This document shows positions 1-7,689 of a stretch of 64,000 nucleotides of DNA, piece after piece. The notes under the pieces are model-generated. The model saw only the letters and a list, made by a program, of their open reading frames with translations, had not been told where the DNA came from and searched no databases. The first letter of the stretch is position 1. Each line of letters begins with the position of its first letter. Origin of the DNA: Cellvibrio sp. KY-GH-1 (GTDB lineage Bacteria > Pseudomonadota > Gammaproteobacteria > Pseudomonadales > Cellvibrionaceae); NCBI RefSeq assembly GCF_008806975.1, contig NZ_CP031728.1, positions 5,698,392-5,762,391 on the forward strand, in the 5' to 3' direction. A program made the position numbers and the translations under genes.

Positions 1-1796
1 GTTCCTTTCCAACTTGGGCACATGGCATCGTTGGGGTTCCAGTTGTAACAAAGGCCATTGCCATTGCAGTGCATGCCTTCACTATAGCCTTCCCAGACTT
101 GTGCAATTATTTTGCGGTCCTGCTGGCCGCGTGTCGCTACGCCATCAATTTTTGACAGCGCAATATTTGCAGCTGGAGTCGCTATTTTTCCAGGGTTTAA
201 TTGATTGTGCGGATCAAATGCTGCTTTGATACGCTGGATTTGCGGGTAGAGCTCACCGAAAAAGGCTGGTGCGTATTCAGAGCGAACCCCCTTGCCGTGC
301 TCGCCCCAAAGTAATCCATTGTATTTTTGAGTGAGCGTAACAACTTTATCGGTGATTACTCGCACCATTTTTTCTTGTTCTGGATCTTTCATGTCCAGCG
401 CTGGGCGCACGTGCAGTACACCGGCATCCACGTGGCCAAACATGCCATACGTTAGTTTGTGTTCATCCAATACTGCACGGAATTCAAAAATAAAATCCGC
501 AAGATTTTCTGGTGGTACTGCCGTGTCCTCTACAAATGGAACCGGGCGAACTTCTCCTTCCACGTTTCCGAGCAGGCCTACTGCCTTTTTGCGCATTCCC
601 CAAATTTTATTCACTGCATCGCTTCCCCATGCTATCGAATAGCTAATGCGGCCAGTAGTAGTATTCAGTGAATTCTGGTCGAGTAAATCGGTCAGTATTT
701 TTACCGCGGATTTTAATTCGTCATCCGAGTCAGCTGTATATTCCACCAAATTAATCCCCTGAATTTTTTCACCGCTCGTTGGTGCCGGAAAAAATTCAGC
801 AACGCTGTGCCAGACAATGTCGTTCATTGCAAGGTTAAGCACTTTGGAGTCCACGGTTTCAATGGAAGTGGGGTTTGCTTCCATCAGTTTTGTCGCATCG
901 CGCAAGGCGGCATTGAAATCGCGGTAATTAACGTTAAGCAGCGCACTGAACTTTGGGATGGGCAATAAATTAATTTTGGCTTCAGTAATAAAGCCGAGTG
1001 TTCCCTCGCTGCCACACAAAATATTATTGAGGTTAAAGTGGCCTTGCTCATCGCGGATATGAGCCAAATCATACCCAGTGAGACAGCGATTTAGTTTTGG
1101 AAATTTTTGTTCAATCAGTGCGTGATGCTCGCGCTGAATAGCATCTACTAAACGGTGAACTTCCCCGACGCGATCATCGCGCTTCCAAATATTTTCCAGC
1201 TCATTTTCAGTCAGTGCGTGCGACGTCCAGATGCTGCCATCCAGTAATACGCTGGTAAGTTCCAGTACATGGTCGCGAGTTTTACCGTAGCGGCAGGAGC
1301 CTTGGCCTGATGCATCGGTATTGATCATGCCCCCAATTGTTGCGCGATTACTGGTAGATAGCTCTGGGGCAAAAAAAAGTCCGTAGGGTTTGATGGCGGC
1401 ATTGAGCTGGTCTTTGACCACGCCACATTGCACTCGCACCCAACGCTCTTCGGCATTAATTTCCAGAATTTGGTTCATGTATTTGGAGGTATCTACCACC
1501 AGCCCGTCGGTCAGCGACTGACCATTGGTACCAGTGCCGCCGCCGCGCGGGCTAAGAACCACTGACTGGAATTGCGATTGTTGGCTGAGCTGGGCAATAC
1601 GCACCAAGTCGGCAGTGTCGCGCGGGTAGAGTACGCCTTGGGGCAATACCTGATAGATGGAGTTATCCGTTGCGAGGACTGTGCGGTTGGCGTAGTCCGG
1701 GTTGAGGTCACCGGTAAAGCCTGAATCGCGCAAGGCATTGATAAAATCCAGGTACAAGGCCTGGACTGGGGAGGTCTGGTCGATACGTGGAATCAT
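1..1796 (-). CDS. ydiJ: YdiJ-type FAD-binding oxidoreductase (3' end outside window)
   Basis: Reading the minus strand from the ATG at 1796-1794 gives an uninterrupted frame of 598 codons that runs off the left edge, so the stop lies outside the window. The protein starts MIPRIDQTSPVQ and closely follows the remembered E. coli YdiJ (about 1018 aa), which joins an FAD-linked oxidase to a C-terminal Fe-S part and oxidises D-2-hydroxy acids. Visible landmarks are the FAD-binding stretch PRGGGTGTNGQ, the PELSTSNRATIGGMINTDASGQ region, GMFGHVDAGVLHVRP, GEHGKG and LNPGKI. The last visible segment, CNGNGLC, begins the first cysteine motif of the Fe-S part. Roughly 400 residues are missing. The frame is intact throughout, so this is a window-edge truncation and not a pseudogene. 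Confidence 0.93.
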   Translation of the reverse strand, partial: MIPRIDQTSPVQALYLDFINALRDSGFTGDLNPDYANRTVLATDNSIYQVLPQGVLYPRDTADLVRIAQLSQQSQFQSVVLSPRGGGTGTNGQSLTDGLVVDTSKYMNQILEINAEERWVRVQCGVVKDQLNAAIKPYGLFFAPELSTSNRATIGGMINTDASGQGSCRYGKTRDHVLELTSVLLDGSIWTSHALTENELENIWKRDDRVGEVHRLVDAIQREHHALIEQKFPKLNRCLTGYDLAHIRDEQGHFNLNNILCGSEGTLGFITEAKINLLPIPKFSALLNVNYRDFNAALRDATKLMEANPTSIETVDSKVLNLAMNDIVWHSVAEFFPAPTSGEKIQGINLVEYTADSDDELKSAVKILTDLLDQNSLNTTTGRISYSIAWGSDAVNKIWGMRKKAVGLLGNVEGEVRPVPFVEDTAVPPENLADFIFEFRAVLDEHKLTYGMFGHVDAGVLHVRPALDMKDPEQEKMVRVITDKVVTLTQKYNGLLWGEHGKGVRSEYAPAFFGELYPQIQRIKAAFDPHNQLNPGKIATPAANIALSKIDGVATRGQQDRKIIAQVWEGYSEGMHCNGNGLCYNWNPNDAMCPSWKG

Positions 1797-2233
1797 GGGG
1801 CTGAATAACCGGTAAATTACAAAAGAAAAGTTGCGCGCATTCTACTCCGTTGTGCTGTCAAAGTCCCTCTGGATAAAGTGATTGGTCTCCGATTTTGGTG
1901 CTGGCATGACAACTGGTAATGGTGCTGATTTTTGTTGATTTAGGTGCAATATTAGCCAAAAAAAGCGCTCGCCTATAACCATATTTTCATATCTGCGGCT
2001 GAATTATGCGGTGAAGGAATATTAGCAAGGAGGTTACTGTTTGGGTGGGCTGTTATTGCCGTTGGTAATTAACGTTGGATGTTTAAGTAGCTAGAGACTG
2101 GCCCAAAATGATTATGTTATGATCGCTGCAAGCGCAGTATGCACCATTTTAGAGACTTGAAAATTCGGTATGTGCTGCAGGGATTGTCTAGATATATTTT
2201 TACATCTACCTAGTAATGTAAGGAGCGGCTTAA
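1797..2233. other. Divergent intergenic region ydiJ / AraC-type regulator
   Basis: No credible coding frame. It must hold the promoters of the two divergent genes. An AAGGAG ribosome-binding site at about 2219-2225 precedes the plus-strand gene. I see no clear terminator, RNA element or strong palindrome. Confidence 0.5.
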
Positions 2234-2671
2234 ATGATTCAATTACAACGCAACTATGGGAACGCTCTAATTAATGGTGAACCAGGGCAGGTAGCAATAG
2301 GGTCTTACGAAGAATATTTGGTTCTTGCACGAATTCCCCACTGTGAAGGGGTTTCAGCTCGGGTAATGGATGCGTTGCATCAGCGAGTCGGGCGCACCGA
2401 ATTGACTATCGAGCAAGTCGCGTCTGATTTACACCTCACCAAGCGTACGCTGCAGCGCCGTCTACAAAGCCAAAATACCAATTTTGCACAATTGCGCGAC
2501 GATCTTCGTTTTAATTATGCGATCAAGTATTTGATTGACGATAACATGAGTGTGGATCTGGTGTCGCGTGCGCTTGATTTCTCTGATCGTACTAGCTTCA
2601 CCAACGCATTCAAGCGTTGGACCGGGTTGTCTCCCAGTTCTTTCCGCAAAATGTTCCGCGATCACGTTTAA
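2234..2671 (+). CDS. AraC-family DNA-binding protein, short form
   Basis: 145 residues. Residues about 45-145 make a complete AraC-type double helix-turn-helix domain: first HTH around LTIEQVASDLHLTKRTLQRR, second around VDLVSRALDFSDRTSFTNAF, with the usual GLSPSSFRK end. The N-terminal 40 residues are too short for a normal effector-binding domain (full AraC proteins are near 250-300 aa). It may therefore be a stand-alone DNA-binding protein or take its signal from a partner. The ATG at 2234 has a good AAGGAG site upstream and an in-frame TAA closely before it, which supports this start. It lies convergent to the response regulator at 2719-3771. Its target genes cannot be told from sequence. 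Confidence 0.85.
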   Translation: MIQLQRNYGNALINGEPGQVAIGSYEEYLVLARIPHCEGVSARVMDALHQRVGRTELTIEQVASDLHLTKRTLQRRLQSQNTNFAQLRDDLRFNYAIKYLIDDNMSVDLVSRALDFSDRTSFTNAFKRWTGLSPSSFRKMFRDHV

Positions 2672-2718
2672 TTGAACGCCAGAGAGATGGATCTCTCCGG
2701 CTATCGATTTTCTAGTGT

Positions 2719-3771
2719 TTAATGCAGTAACCCTTTAGTCGGGGTATCAATGTTTTGTGGGGTGGTAGCTGTCTTGTCTGCAATCACTGCGCAATAGTAG
2801 TTCACAGCACCTTGGATGAGTGTGGATGGGTGAATCGACGTTTTCGCATTTGGCATGCGAGGTTCGTAGAAACCATCTTCGGTGTGAAATAAAGGAACAA
2901 ATTTTCTTGACGCAATTGCTGTATGCAAGTCTGCAGGCGCACCTTCTTCAACGAGTATTTGCGTGTGCTCCTCCATATCTTCTTCCGTATAGATAACACA
3001 GCAGTGAGTGCTTCCATCTTTTGCGCGCAGCTCGAACCGAGATGGGTTGGATAAAAAATAATGCTCGACAACCTCCAGCTTAGTGCAGGCTTGTTCAAAA
3101 TAGTAAGCAAGTTGAGGGTCTGCAAAAAATGGAGTGCCGCTATCTATCGCCTCTGCTTTCAGGCTGCTGGAAAGTTCGTTGAAATAGGCGTGTTGCAGTT
3201 GCTGAATAGCTTCCTTTAGTTCTTGCTGCATGTTCTCACTATTCTTCTTTAGATAATAATGAATAGTATTGTTGTTAAAGGCTCTCACGGCCTCGGCAGG
3301 AGTGGCATAACCTGTTAACAATATTTTTTTTATACTTGAGTTTTTAATCTTTTCGCAAAAATCGATACCATTCATTGTTGGCATAGAATAGTCGACTACG
3401 AGTACTGATACTTCCTGAACACGAAGTTCATCAAAGCGCTTAATATTCTGGTGGGTCAAGACGCGCTTCACCCAGGCATCTGAATCTCCTTGCAGCTTGG
3501 GTTTGTCTTCATCGGCGATGAGTTTCGCCTCGCGCTGAGCCTCGTTGATATAGGTTAGAGCTGAATCAGTGTTGTCGAAGACTTTAACATTGAATTCATG
3601 CGAAAACGTCAAAGATAATGCGTCCAGGAATTCCGGATTATCATCGACAAATACAACCTGTGTTGGATAATAGTAAAGAGGAATTTTTGATTTCACGCTG
3701 GTTATCCCACAAGCTATGACGTCATATTCATTGCACATATGAGGTCGATTAATTCTGGTTAGTCTTGCCAT
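2719..3771 (-). CDS. Response regulator with insert-bearing receiver and unknown C-terminal domain
   Basis: 350 residues. The receiver shows the acidic pair D43/D44 (VVFVDDN), phospho-acceptor D127 (VLVVDYSMP), T153 (LLTGYAT) and K175 (YLKKN). There are about 80 residues between the acidic pair and the phospho-acceptor, against about 45 in a standard receiver, so there is an insert at about 75-115. Residues 185-350 match no output domain I recognise; there is no HTH, GGDEF, EAL or HD motif. It ends a minus-strand run of acyltransferase, histidine kinase and this regulator (87 bases after the kinase stop), so it is probably the kinase's partner. M12 (3738) is an alternative start. Confidence 0.82.
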   Translation of the reverse strand: MARLTRINRPHMCNEYDVIACGITSVKSKIPLYYYPTQVVFVDDNPEFLDALSLTFSHEFNVKVFDNTDSALTYINEAQREAKLIADEDKPKLQGDSDAWVKRVLTHQNIKRFDELRVQEVSVLVVDYSMPTMNGIDFCEKIKNSSIKKILLTGYATPAEAVRAFNNNTIHYYLKKNSENMQQELKEAIQQLQHAYFNELSSSLKAEAIDSGTPFFADPQLAYYFEQACTKLEVVEHYFLSNPSRFELRAKDGSTHCCVIYTEEDMEEHTQILVEEGAPADLHTAIASRKFVPLFHTEDGFYEPRMPNAKTSIHPSTLIQGAVNYYCAVIADKTATTPQNIDTPTKGLLH

Positions 3772-3857
3772 TGTATGCCAATTGCAGCAACGTGTGGAGT
3801 CGCAGCTGCAATAATGATAACTCTCTCTCCAGGAATGAATTGTCTAAAATGCGGTGA

Positions 3858-5948
3858 TTATTGATTGAACCGCTTTTCAGCGGCATAACTGGCCCGTCTT
3901 TCTGCTAACTCATCCTTTGTCTGTTCTCCGGACAGTGACTCGTCTACAAGGCGGGACTTCAGGAAGGTAAGCGTAAATTTTGACCCTTCGTTTAGTTCGC
4001 TACTAACTTCTATCTGGGCATTATGTTCGTTGATTATGCGTTTTACTGCCTGCATGCCAATGCCATTACCCAGCTTTTTGGCGCTAAACCCAGGCTCCCA
4101 TAGGTTGGCTAGCTGTTGCTCGGACATCCCTATGCCGCTGTCTTGTATGGAGAAAAAAACTTTCTCATCGTTTTCCCATGATTTAATTGTCAGAGTTAGG
4201 TCGGTGTTATCTCGGCGCGCTTCTGCTGCATTTTTAATCAAATTAATAAAGAGGATCTTTAAGTCCTCTGCATCGCCATTCACTTTCTGGACTGCGCCAA
4301 ACTCATATGTGACGTTATCGAATGATTTTTCAAGTAGGTAGAGACAATCCTGAATCAGAGATTCCAGAGAGCACGGATGAATTCTGCGCTTATGCTTGCC
4401 ACCCAATATACTGGCCATGGTGGCGATAAGTTTTGAGCCTCGCTCAACCTGCTCAAGCACTATGTCACGTTGTTTGTCGCGGTCATAAATATCGTTTGAT
4501 AATACCCCGTCTATGATCGCGAAGGGGACTTTGATGTCGTGATGATAATGGTTCATCAAGCTAAGCATTGAAAGGGTTTTTTTTGCTTCACCCAGCTGTT
4601 CTTGCATGTGGTTTAGCCTTATTAGTCGACTAAGCACTTGCCCGAGTTCAGATTTGAGCCATTCAAAAATTTTCAGATCTTCATAACGATAGTAAGTGAA
4701 ATTTGTGGGGTCTCCCACCATTAAAATGGCGGGTGCCTCATTGCCGGACGCGATTGGTATGCAGAGAGAAGCATTTAGCTTTTTCATTTCTTCCTGAAGG
4801 GTGTCCGGCATTTCGTCTGCGAGAATCAGTTGGGTCTGCGTCCGGCAATAGGTGACCAGAGCAGTATCGTGACTGATGGTTCCAAAGGAGGCTTCATGTG
4901 AACGAAGATTGCCTTCATTATTGAATTGCTCTCCCTCTTTTTGAATCATTAGTACCTTGTAGTTGTTCGTCTTGATAACTTTCAAAAACAAATGATCAAG
5001 AACATCTATTAGCATGGAAAAACTAATGGAATTTTTAAGATCAATTTCAGTTTCAGCTTTTACTTGGTCAAAATCGTACCCGTTTTTTACCAATATTTTT
5101 TTTGCACTGGGTAGGATCCACTTCAGCAGCCTCGGATAGGCTTCGAGAATTAAGGCTACAAACATCAGTAGAACAAGGATGCCGCCATTGGATTCAGTGT
5201 GGTCTCCAACGACTGAAGTCACTACGAAGTACAACCATACAAAAAAGCCGAGTAAAATGGCCTTAGTGAGGCCAACGCTGAGCGCAAGTCGAAAATCCAT
5301 CAGATTGTGTTGAATTGTCGAGTAAAAAAGAAACGCGACAAAAACGATATTTGATATTGGCCCCATAAATTTTGATAAATAATAATTATGTGGCATGGTC
5401 TGAATTAAAAGAATGCCAATAAAGAAACACACTAGTAGTGTAATCAATACCCACTTGAGTCGCTGCTTCTCTCTGCTTAGTGCGGTTTTATAGGAGACGG
5501 CAACAAATACCAATGAGCTGAAAAAGCACCAAATAAAATAGCCCCCAAATGCGTAATAAATTAGATCCGGTTTGGGCAAATAGCCTCCATCAGTCGGAGC
5601 CAACTCTGATGGGGCTATAATAGCGTTCCCGAGAGATAAGCTGACGCTCATAATGAAACTTGGAATGACAATCAGGTTCCTAAATGAGCGAGATCTACTA
5701 CCGAGTAAACGCCAGGTTAAAAGCGTAAAGAATGATGGGGCTAAAAACATTCCCCATCTGGTTATGTGAAACAGCGGCTGCAGCACATCCATACTCCCTA
5801 TGGATGTTAAAAAATAAAGTTCCAGCGACCAAAAACCCAAGCAGCAAATAGTTAAGCCCAGAGCTTTTGCTGCGGGGTTATCTTTTTTTGATATTGCTAG
5901 CATTCCAACAACAATATCGATAATAGCTGTAATAAGGTATTGAATCAT
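3858..5948 (-). CDS. Multi-TM GAF sensor histidine kinase (PrsK-like architecture)
   Basis: 696 residues. The N-terminal 280 residues contain about nine hydrophobic segments, resembling the 7TM-type kinase input modules plus two further helices. A GAF-like region follows (about 300-440, including LNASLCIPIASG). The catalytic core has an H-box MNHYHHDIKVPFAIIDGVLS, N-box NLIKNAAEA, G1 DSGIGM and G2 GNGIGM, so it should be an active kinase. The overall order resembles PrsK kinases of PEP-CTERM/exosortase systems, but no exosortase or PEP-CTERM protein lies in this window. Only 3 bases separate it from the acyltransferase upstream, which indicates co-transcription. The membrane-embedded input suggests a hydrophobic or membrane-derived ligand; that is an inference. 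Confidence 0.85.
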   Translation of the reverse strand: MIQYLITAIIDIVVGMLAISKKDNPAAKALGLTICCLGFWSLELYFLTSIGSMDVLQPLFHITRWGMFLAPSFFTLLTWRLLGSRSRSFRNLIVIPSFIMSVSLSLGNAIIAPSELAPTDGGYLPKPDLIYYAFGGYFIWCFFSSLVFVAVSYKTALSREKQRLKWVLITLLVCFFIGILLIQTMPHNYYLSKFMGPISNIVFVAFLFYSTIQHNLMDFRLALSVGLTKAILLGFFVWLYFVVTSVVGDHTESNGGILVLLMFVALILEAYPRLLKWILPSAKKILVKNGYDFDQVKAETEIDLKNSISFSMLIDVLDHLFLKVIKTNNYKVLMIQKEGEQFNNEGNLRSHEASFGTISHDTALVTYCRTQTQLILADEMPDTLQEEMKKLNASLCIPIASGNEAPAILMVGDPTNFTYYRYEDLKIFEWLKSELGQVLSRLIRLNHMQEQLGEAKKTLSMLSLMNHYHHDIKVPFAIIDGVLSNDIYDRDKQRDIVLEQVERGSKLIATMASILGGKHKRRIHPCSLESLIQDCLYLLEKSFDNVTYEFGAVQKVNGDAEDLKILFINLIKNAAEARRDNTDLTLTIKSWENDEKVFFSIQDSGIGMSEQQLANLWEPGFSAKKLGNGIGMQAVKRIINEHNAQIEVSSELNEGSKFTLTFLKSRLVDESLSGEQTKDELAERRASYAAEKRFNQ

Positions 5949-5951
5949 TTA

Positions 5952-6572
5952 TCAGGCAGCTCTTAACTTGGTTCTCAACAATTTGTCAGCGGCATCCAGT
6001 TCAGTGCACACCATTAATACAGTTTTGAAACTCAGGTGTGGATAAGATTTAATGTCCGAGATTACCTTGGCGCCAAAAAGCTGATAAAAGCGGATATGTT
6101 CAGGTCTAACAGCGACAACCACGGATGTGGCCTGCTTCGCTAGCGATTCGTTAAGTACAGAGCCCATGAGCATTAATCTGGCCTGCATCCCCCCTTTACG
6201 TTGAAACGTCGGGTCTATAACAAATTTGTTCATTTCTACGAAAACATTATCATAACCAACATTGTCCCGTAGTTCTTTATCGAACACTTCCATAACCGGA
6301 ATCATCAGATCCTTTTGGGATGGATTGTATACGCAGGCGCGCATCGAGCCTATTGCTTTGCTTCCCTGGTAAGCCAGAAAGCAGATACTGTTAGGTTTAT
6401 CATCGTATTCGTCAATAAACTTAAGCGACGAATTTTCTTCAATGTATCCTTCGGCACTATAGCTTCTGTAACGCATCCCGTACACGCGGTCGAGCATGGG
6501 GCCTCTTGCAATAACACTATAGTAATCATTTTGTTGAATTGTGGCTTGGGTTTGGATAGCGGTATTTAACAT
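5952..6572 (-). CDS. FeeM-like N-acyltransferase (GNAT fold)
   Basis: 206 residues. It resembles N-acyl amino acid synthases of the FeeM type and the exosortase-associated acyltransferases, which are relatives of acyl-homoserine-lactone synthases with a GNAT fold. Supporting sequence: VYGMRYRSYSAEGYIE near residues 30-45 (the R-Y-R-x-Y pattern), then GSMRACVY, VEMNKFVIDPTFQRKGG, and a late VRPEHIRFYQLFGA segment. FeeM enzymes join an acyl chain from acyl-ACP to an amino acid. AGAGGTG precedes the ATG with good spacing. As first gene before the kinase and regulator it may make the molecule that the kinase senses; the sequence does not prove that. Confidence 0.75.
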   Translation of the reverse strand: MLNTAIQTQATIQQNDYYSVIARGPMLDRVYGMRYRSYSAEGYIEENSSLKFIDEYDDKPNSICFLAYQGSKAIGSMRACVYNPSQKDLMIPVMEVFDKELRDNVGYDNVFVEMNKFVIDPTFQRKGGMQARLMLMGSVLNESLAKQATSVVVAVRPEHIRFYQLFGAKVISDIKSYPHLSFKTVLMVCTELDAADKLLRTKLRAA

Positions 6573-6933
6573 GGGACACCTCTTTTTTGTTTGGGTTAAA
6601 TTGCGTGAAAGCCGCTATAGACAAGCATTCGTGGATGCCTTAAGCGACAAAGTAACATTTGTGTGGCGCCGGGTTTTTTGATTTGGCGTCAAACTCCATT
6701 ATGCTTAAAAAATATGCGACCTAAAACAACACTTTTGTAACTGTTGATTTAGATGCACCTATGGCGCCTAAGATTCTGACTTTCGTCAATTTTTGGAGTA
6801 TGCATTTCTAACTATCATGTGTAAGTTCATAATCGACAGTTTGAGAAAGAGTTCTATGTGTCGGGTTGCGGTTGTTAAAGTGCGGCAGGCGCTATAAGGT
6901 TTTTTAATTACTTGGATTTCGGATTCATACTCA
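6573..6933. other. Divergent control region of the signalling cluster
   Basis: 361 bases without a coding frame between the acyltransferase (minus) and the receiver fusion (plus). It should carry both promoters. It has AT-rich stretches, but I cannot assign a -35/-10 pair or an operator with confidence. Confidence 0.45.
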
Positions 6934-7656
6934 ATGTCAGACATACAAAATGCGCAGAAAAATATCGATAATGTCGAAACCTTGTTTCATGACATTGCAA
7001 CGCCGCTGTTAGTTGCGAAAATGAAAGCCGAACTGTTGGTGGATCATTTACCTCTGATTATCAAAGTCTTGGAGTCGTCTCCTGATCTATGTCATTCCTT
7101 ACCTGCTGGAGAAAAGCTGCGCGAAGCGTTATTGGCGGCGCCTGAAATTATGTTGTCGAACTTGAAGGTGGTTCAAAAGAAAATAAACCTTTTATCGGCG
7201 TCATTGGTGCATCAAACCAATAATTTTTCGACAAATGATCCGGAAGCAGATGGTTCTTCAGGTGCCGGTGGTGCTTCGGGTAGGACTGCGGCAATAAAAA
7301 CCATTCTTCTGGTAGATGATGAGGTTGTTCATCGCGATATAGGCGAACGCTTGCTTTCGCCGGTCTATGAGGTTGATTTTGCCAAAAATGGTTTAGAGGC
7401 GATCACGATGTGTGAGCAGAAGCATTACGATCTGATTCTGATGGATTTGCATATGCCTAAAATGAATGGCGAGCAAGCCACAGTTGCATTGCGCCCACGC
7501 ATCAGCAATCAAACCATAATCTTCGGTCTGACCAGTTTGCCTATTGGGGTGAACCGGTCCGGGTTATTGGCGATGGGATTTACCGATTTTCTAGAAAAAC
7601 CGCTTTCACTAAAGAGTTTGCAAAAGCTATTGCGAACTCATTCACTTAATGCGTAA
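6934..7656 (+). CDS. Histidine-kinase-type DHp helix pair fused to receiver, no ATPase domain
   Basis: 240 residues. Residues 10-95 predict two long helices. The first carries LFHDIATPLLVAKM, an H-box-like motif with H19, D20 and P24. The spacing and the LP...LI pattern resemble dimerisation domains of CqsS/LqsS-like kinases. A Gly/Ser/Ala linker (105-118) leads to a full receiver with D128/D129, D171 (LILMDLHMP), T200 and K222. No HATPase_c domain is present, so it cannot autophosphorylate alone. It could be a phosphotransfer or sink protein for the divergent kinase cluster. The receiver is secure; the DHp reading is motif-based. It ends 34 bases before the TonB receptor and may share its transcript. 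Confidence 0.78.
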   Translation: MSDIQNAQKNIDNVETLFHDIATPLLVAKMKAELLVDHLPLIIKVLESSPDLCHSLPAGEKLREALLAAPEIMLSNLKVVQKKINLLSASLVHQTNNFSTNDPEADGSSGAGGASGRTAAIKTILLVDDEVVHRDIGERLLSPVYEVDFAKNGLEAITMCEQKHYDLILMDLHMPKMNGEQATVALRPRISNQTIIFGLTSLPIGVNRSGLLAMGFTDFLEKPLSLKSLQKLLRTHSLNA

Positions 7657-7689
7657 CATCTCGCCAATTCTTTATTTAAACGACAGGGA

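Noticed and set aside
331..671. Plus-strand frames inside the first 1.8 kb
   Set aside because: They lie antisense within the ydiJ-type gene, whose minus-strand frame is intact and strongly conserved.
3858..6572. A complete PEP-CTERM/exosortase system
   Set aside because: The kinase and acyltransferase resemble members of such systems, but no exosortase, PEP-CTERM substrate or exopolysaccharide genes are in the window.
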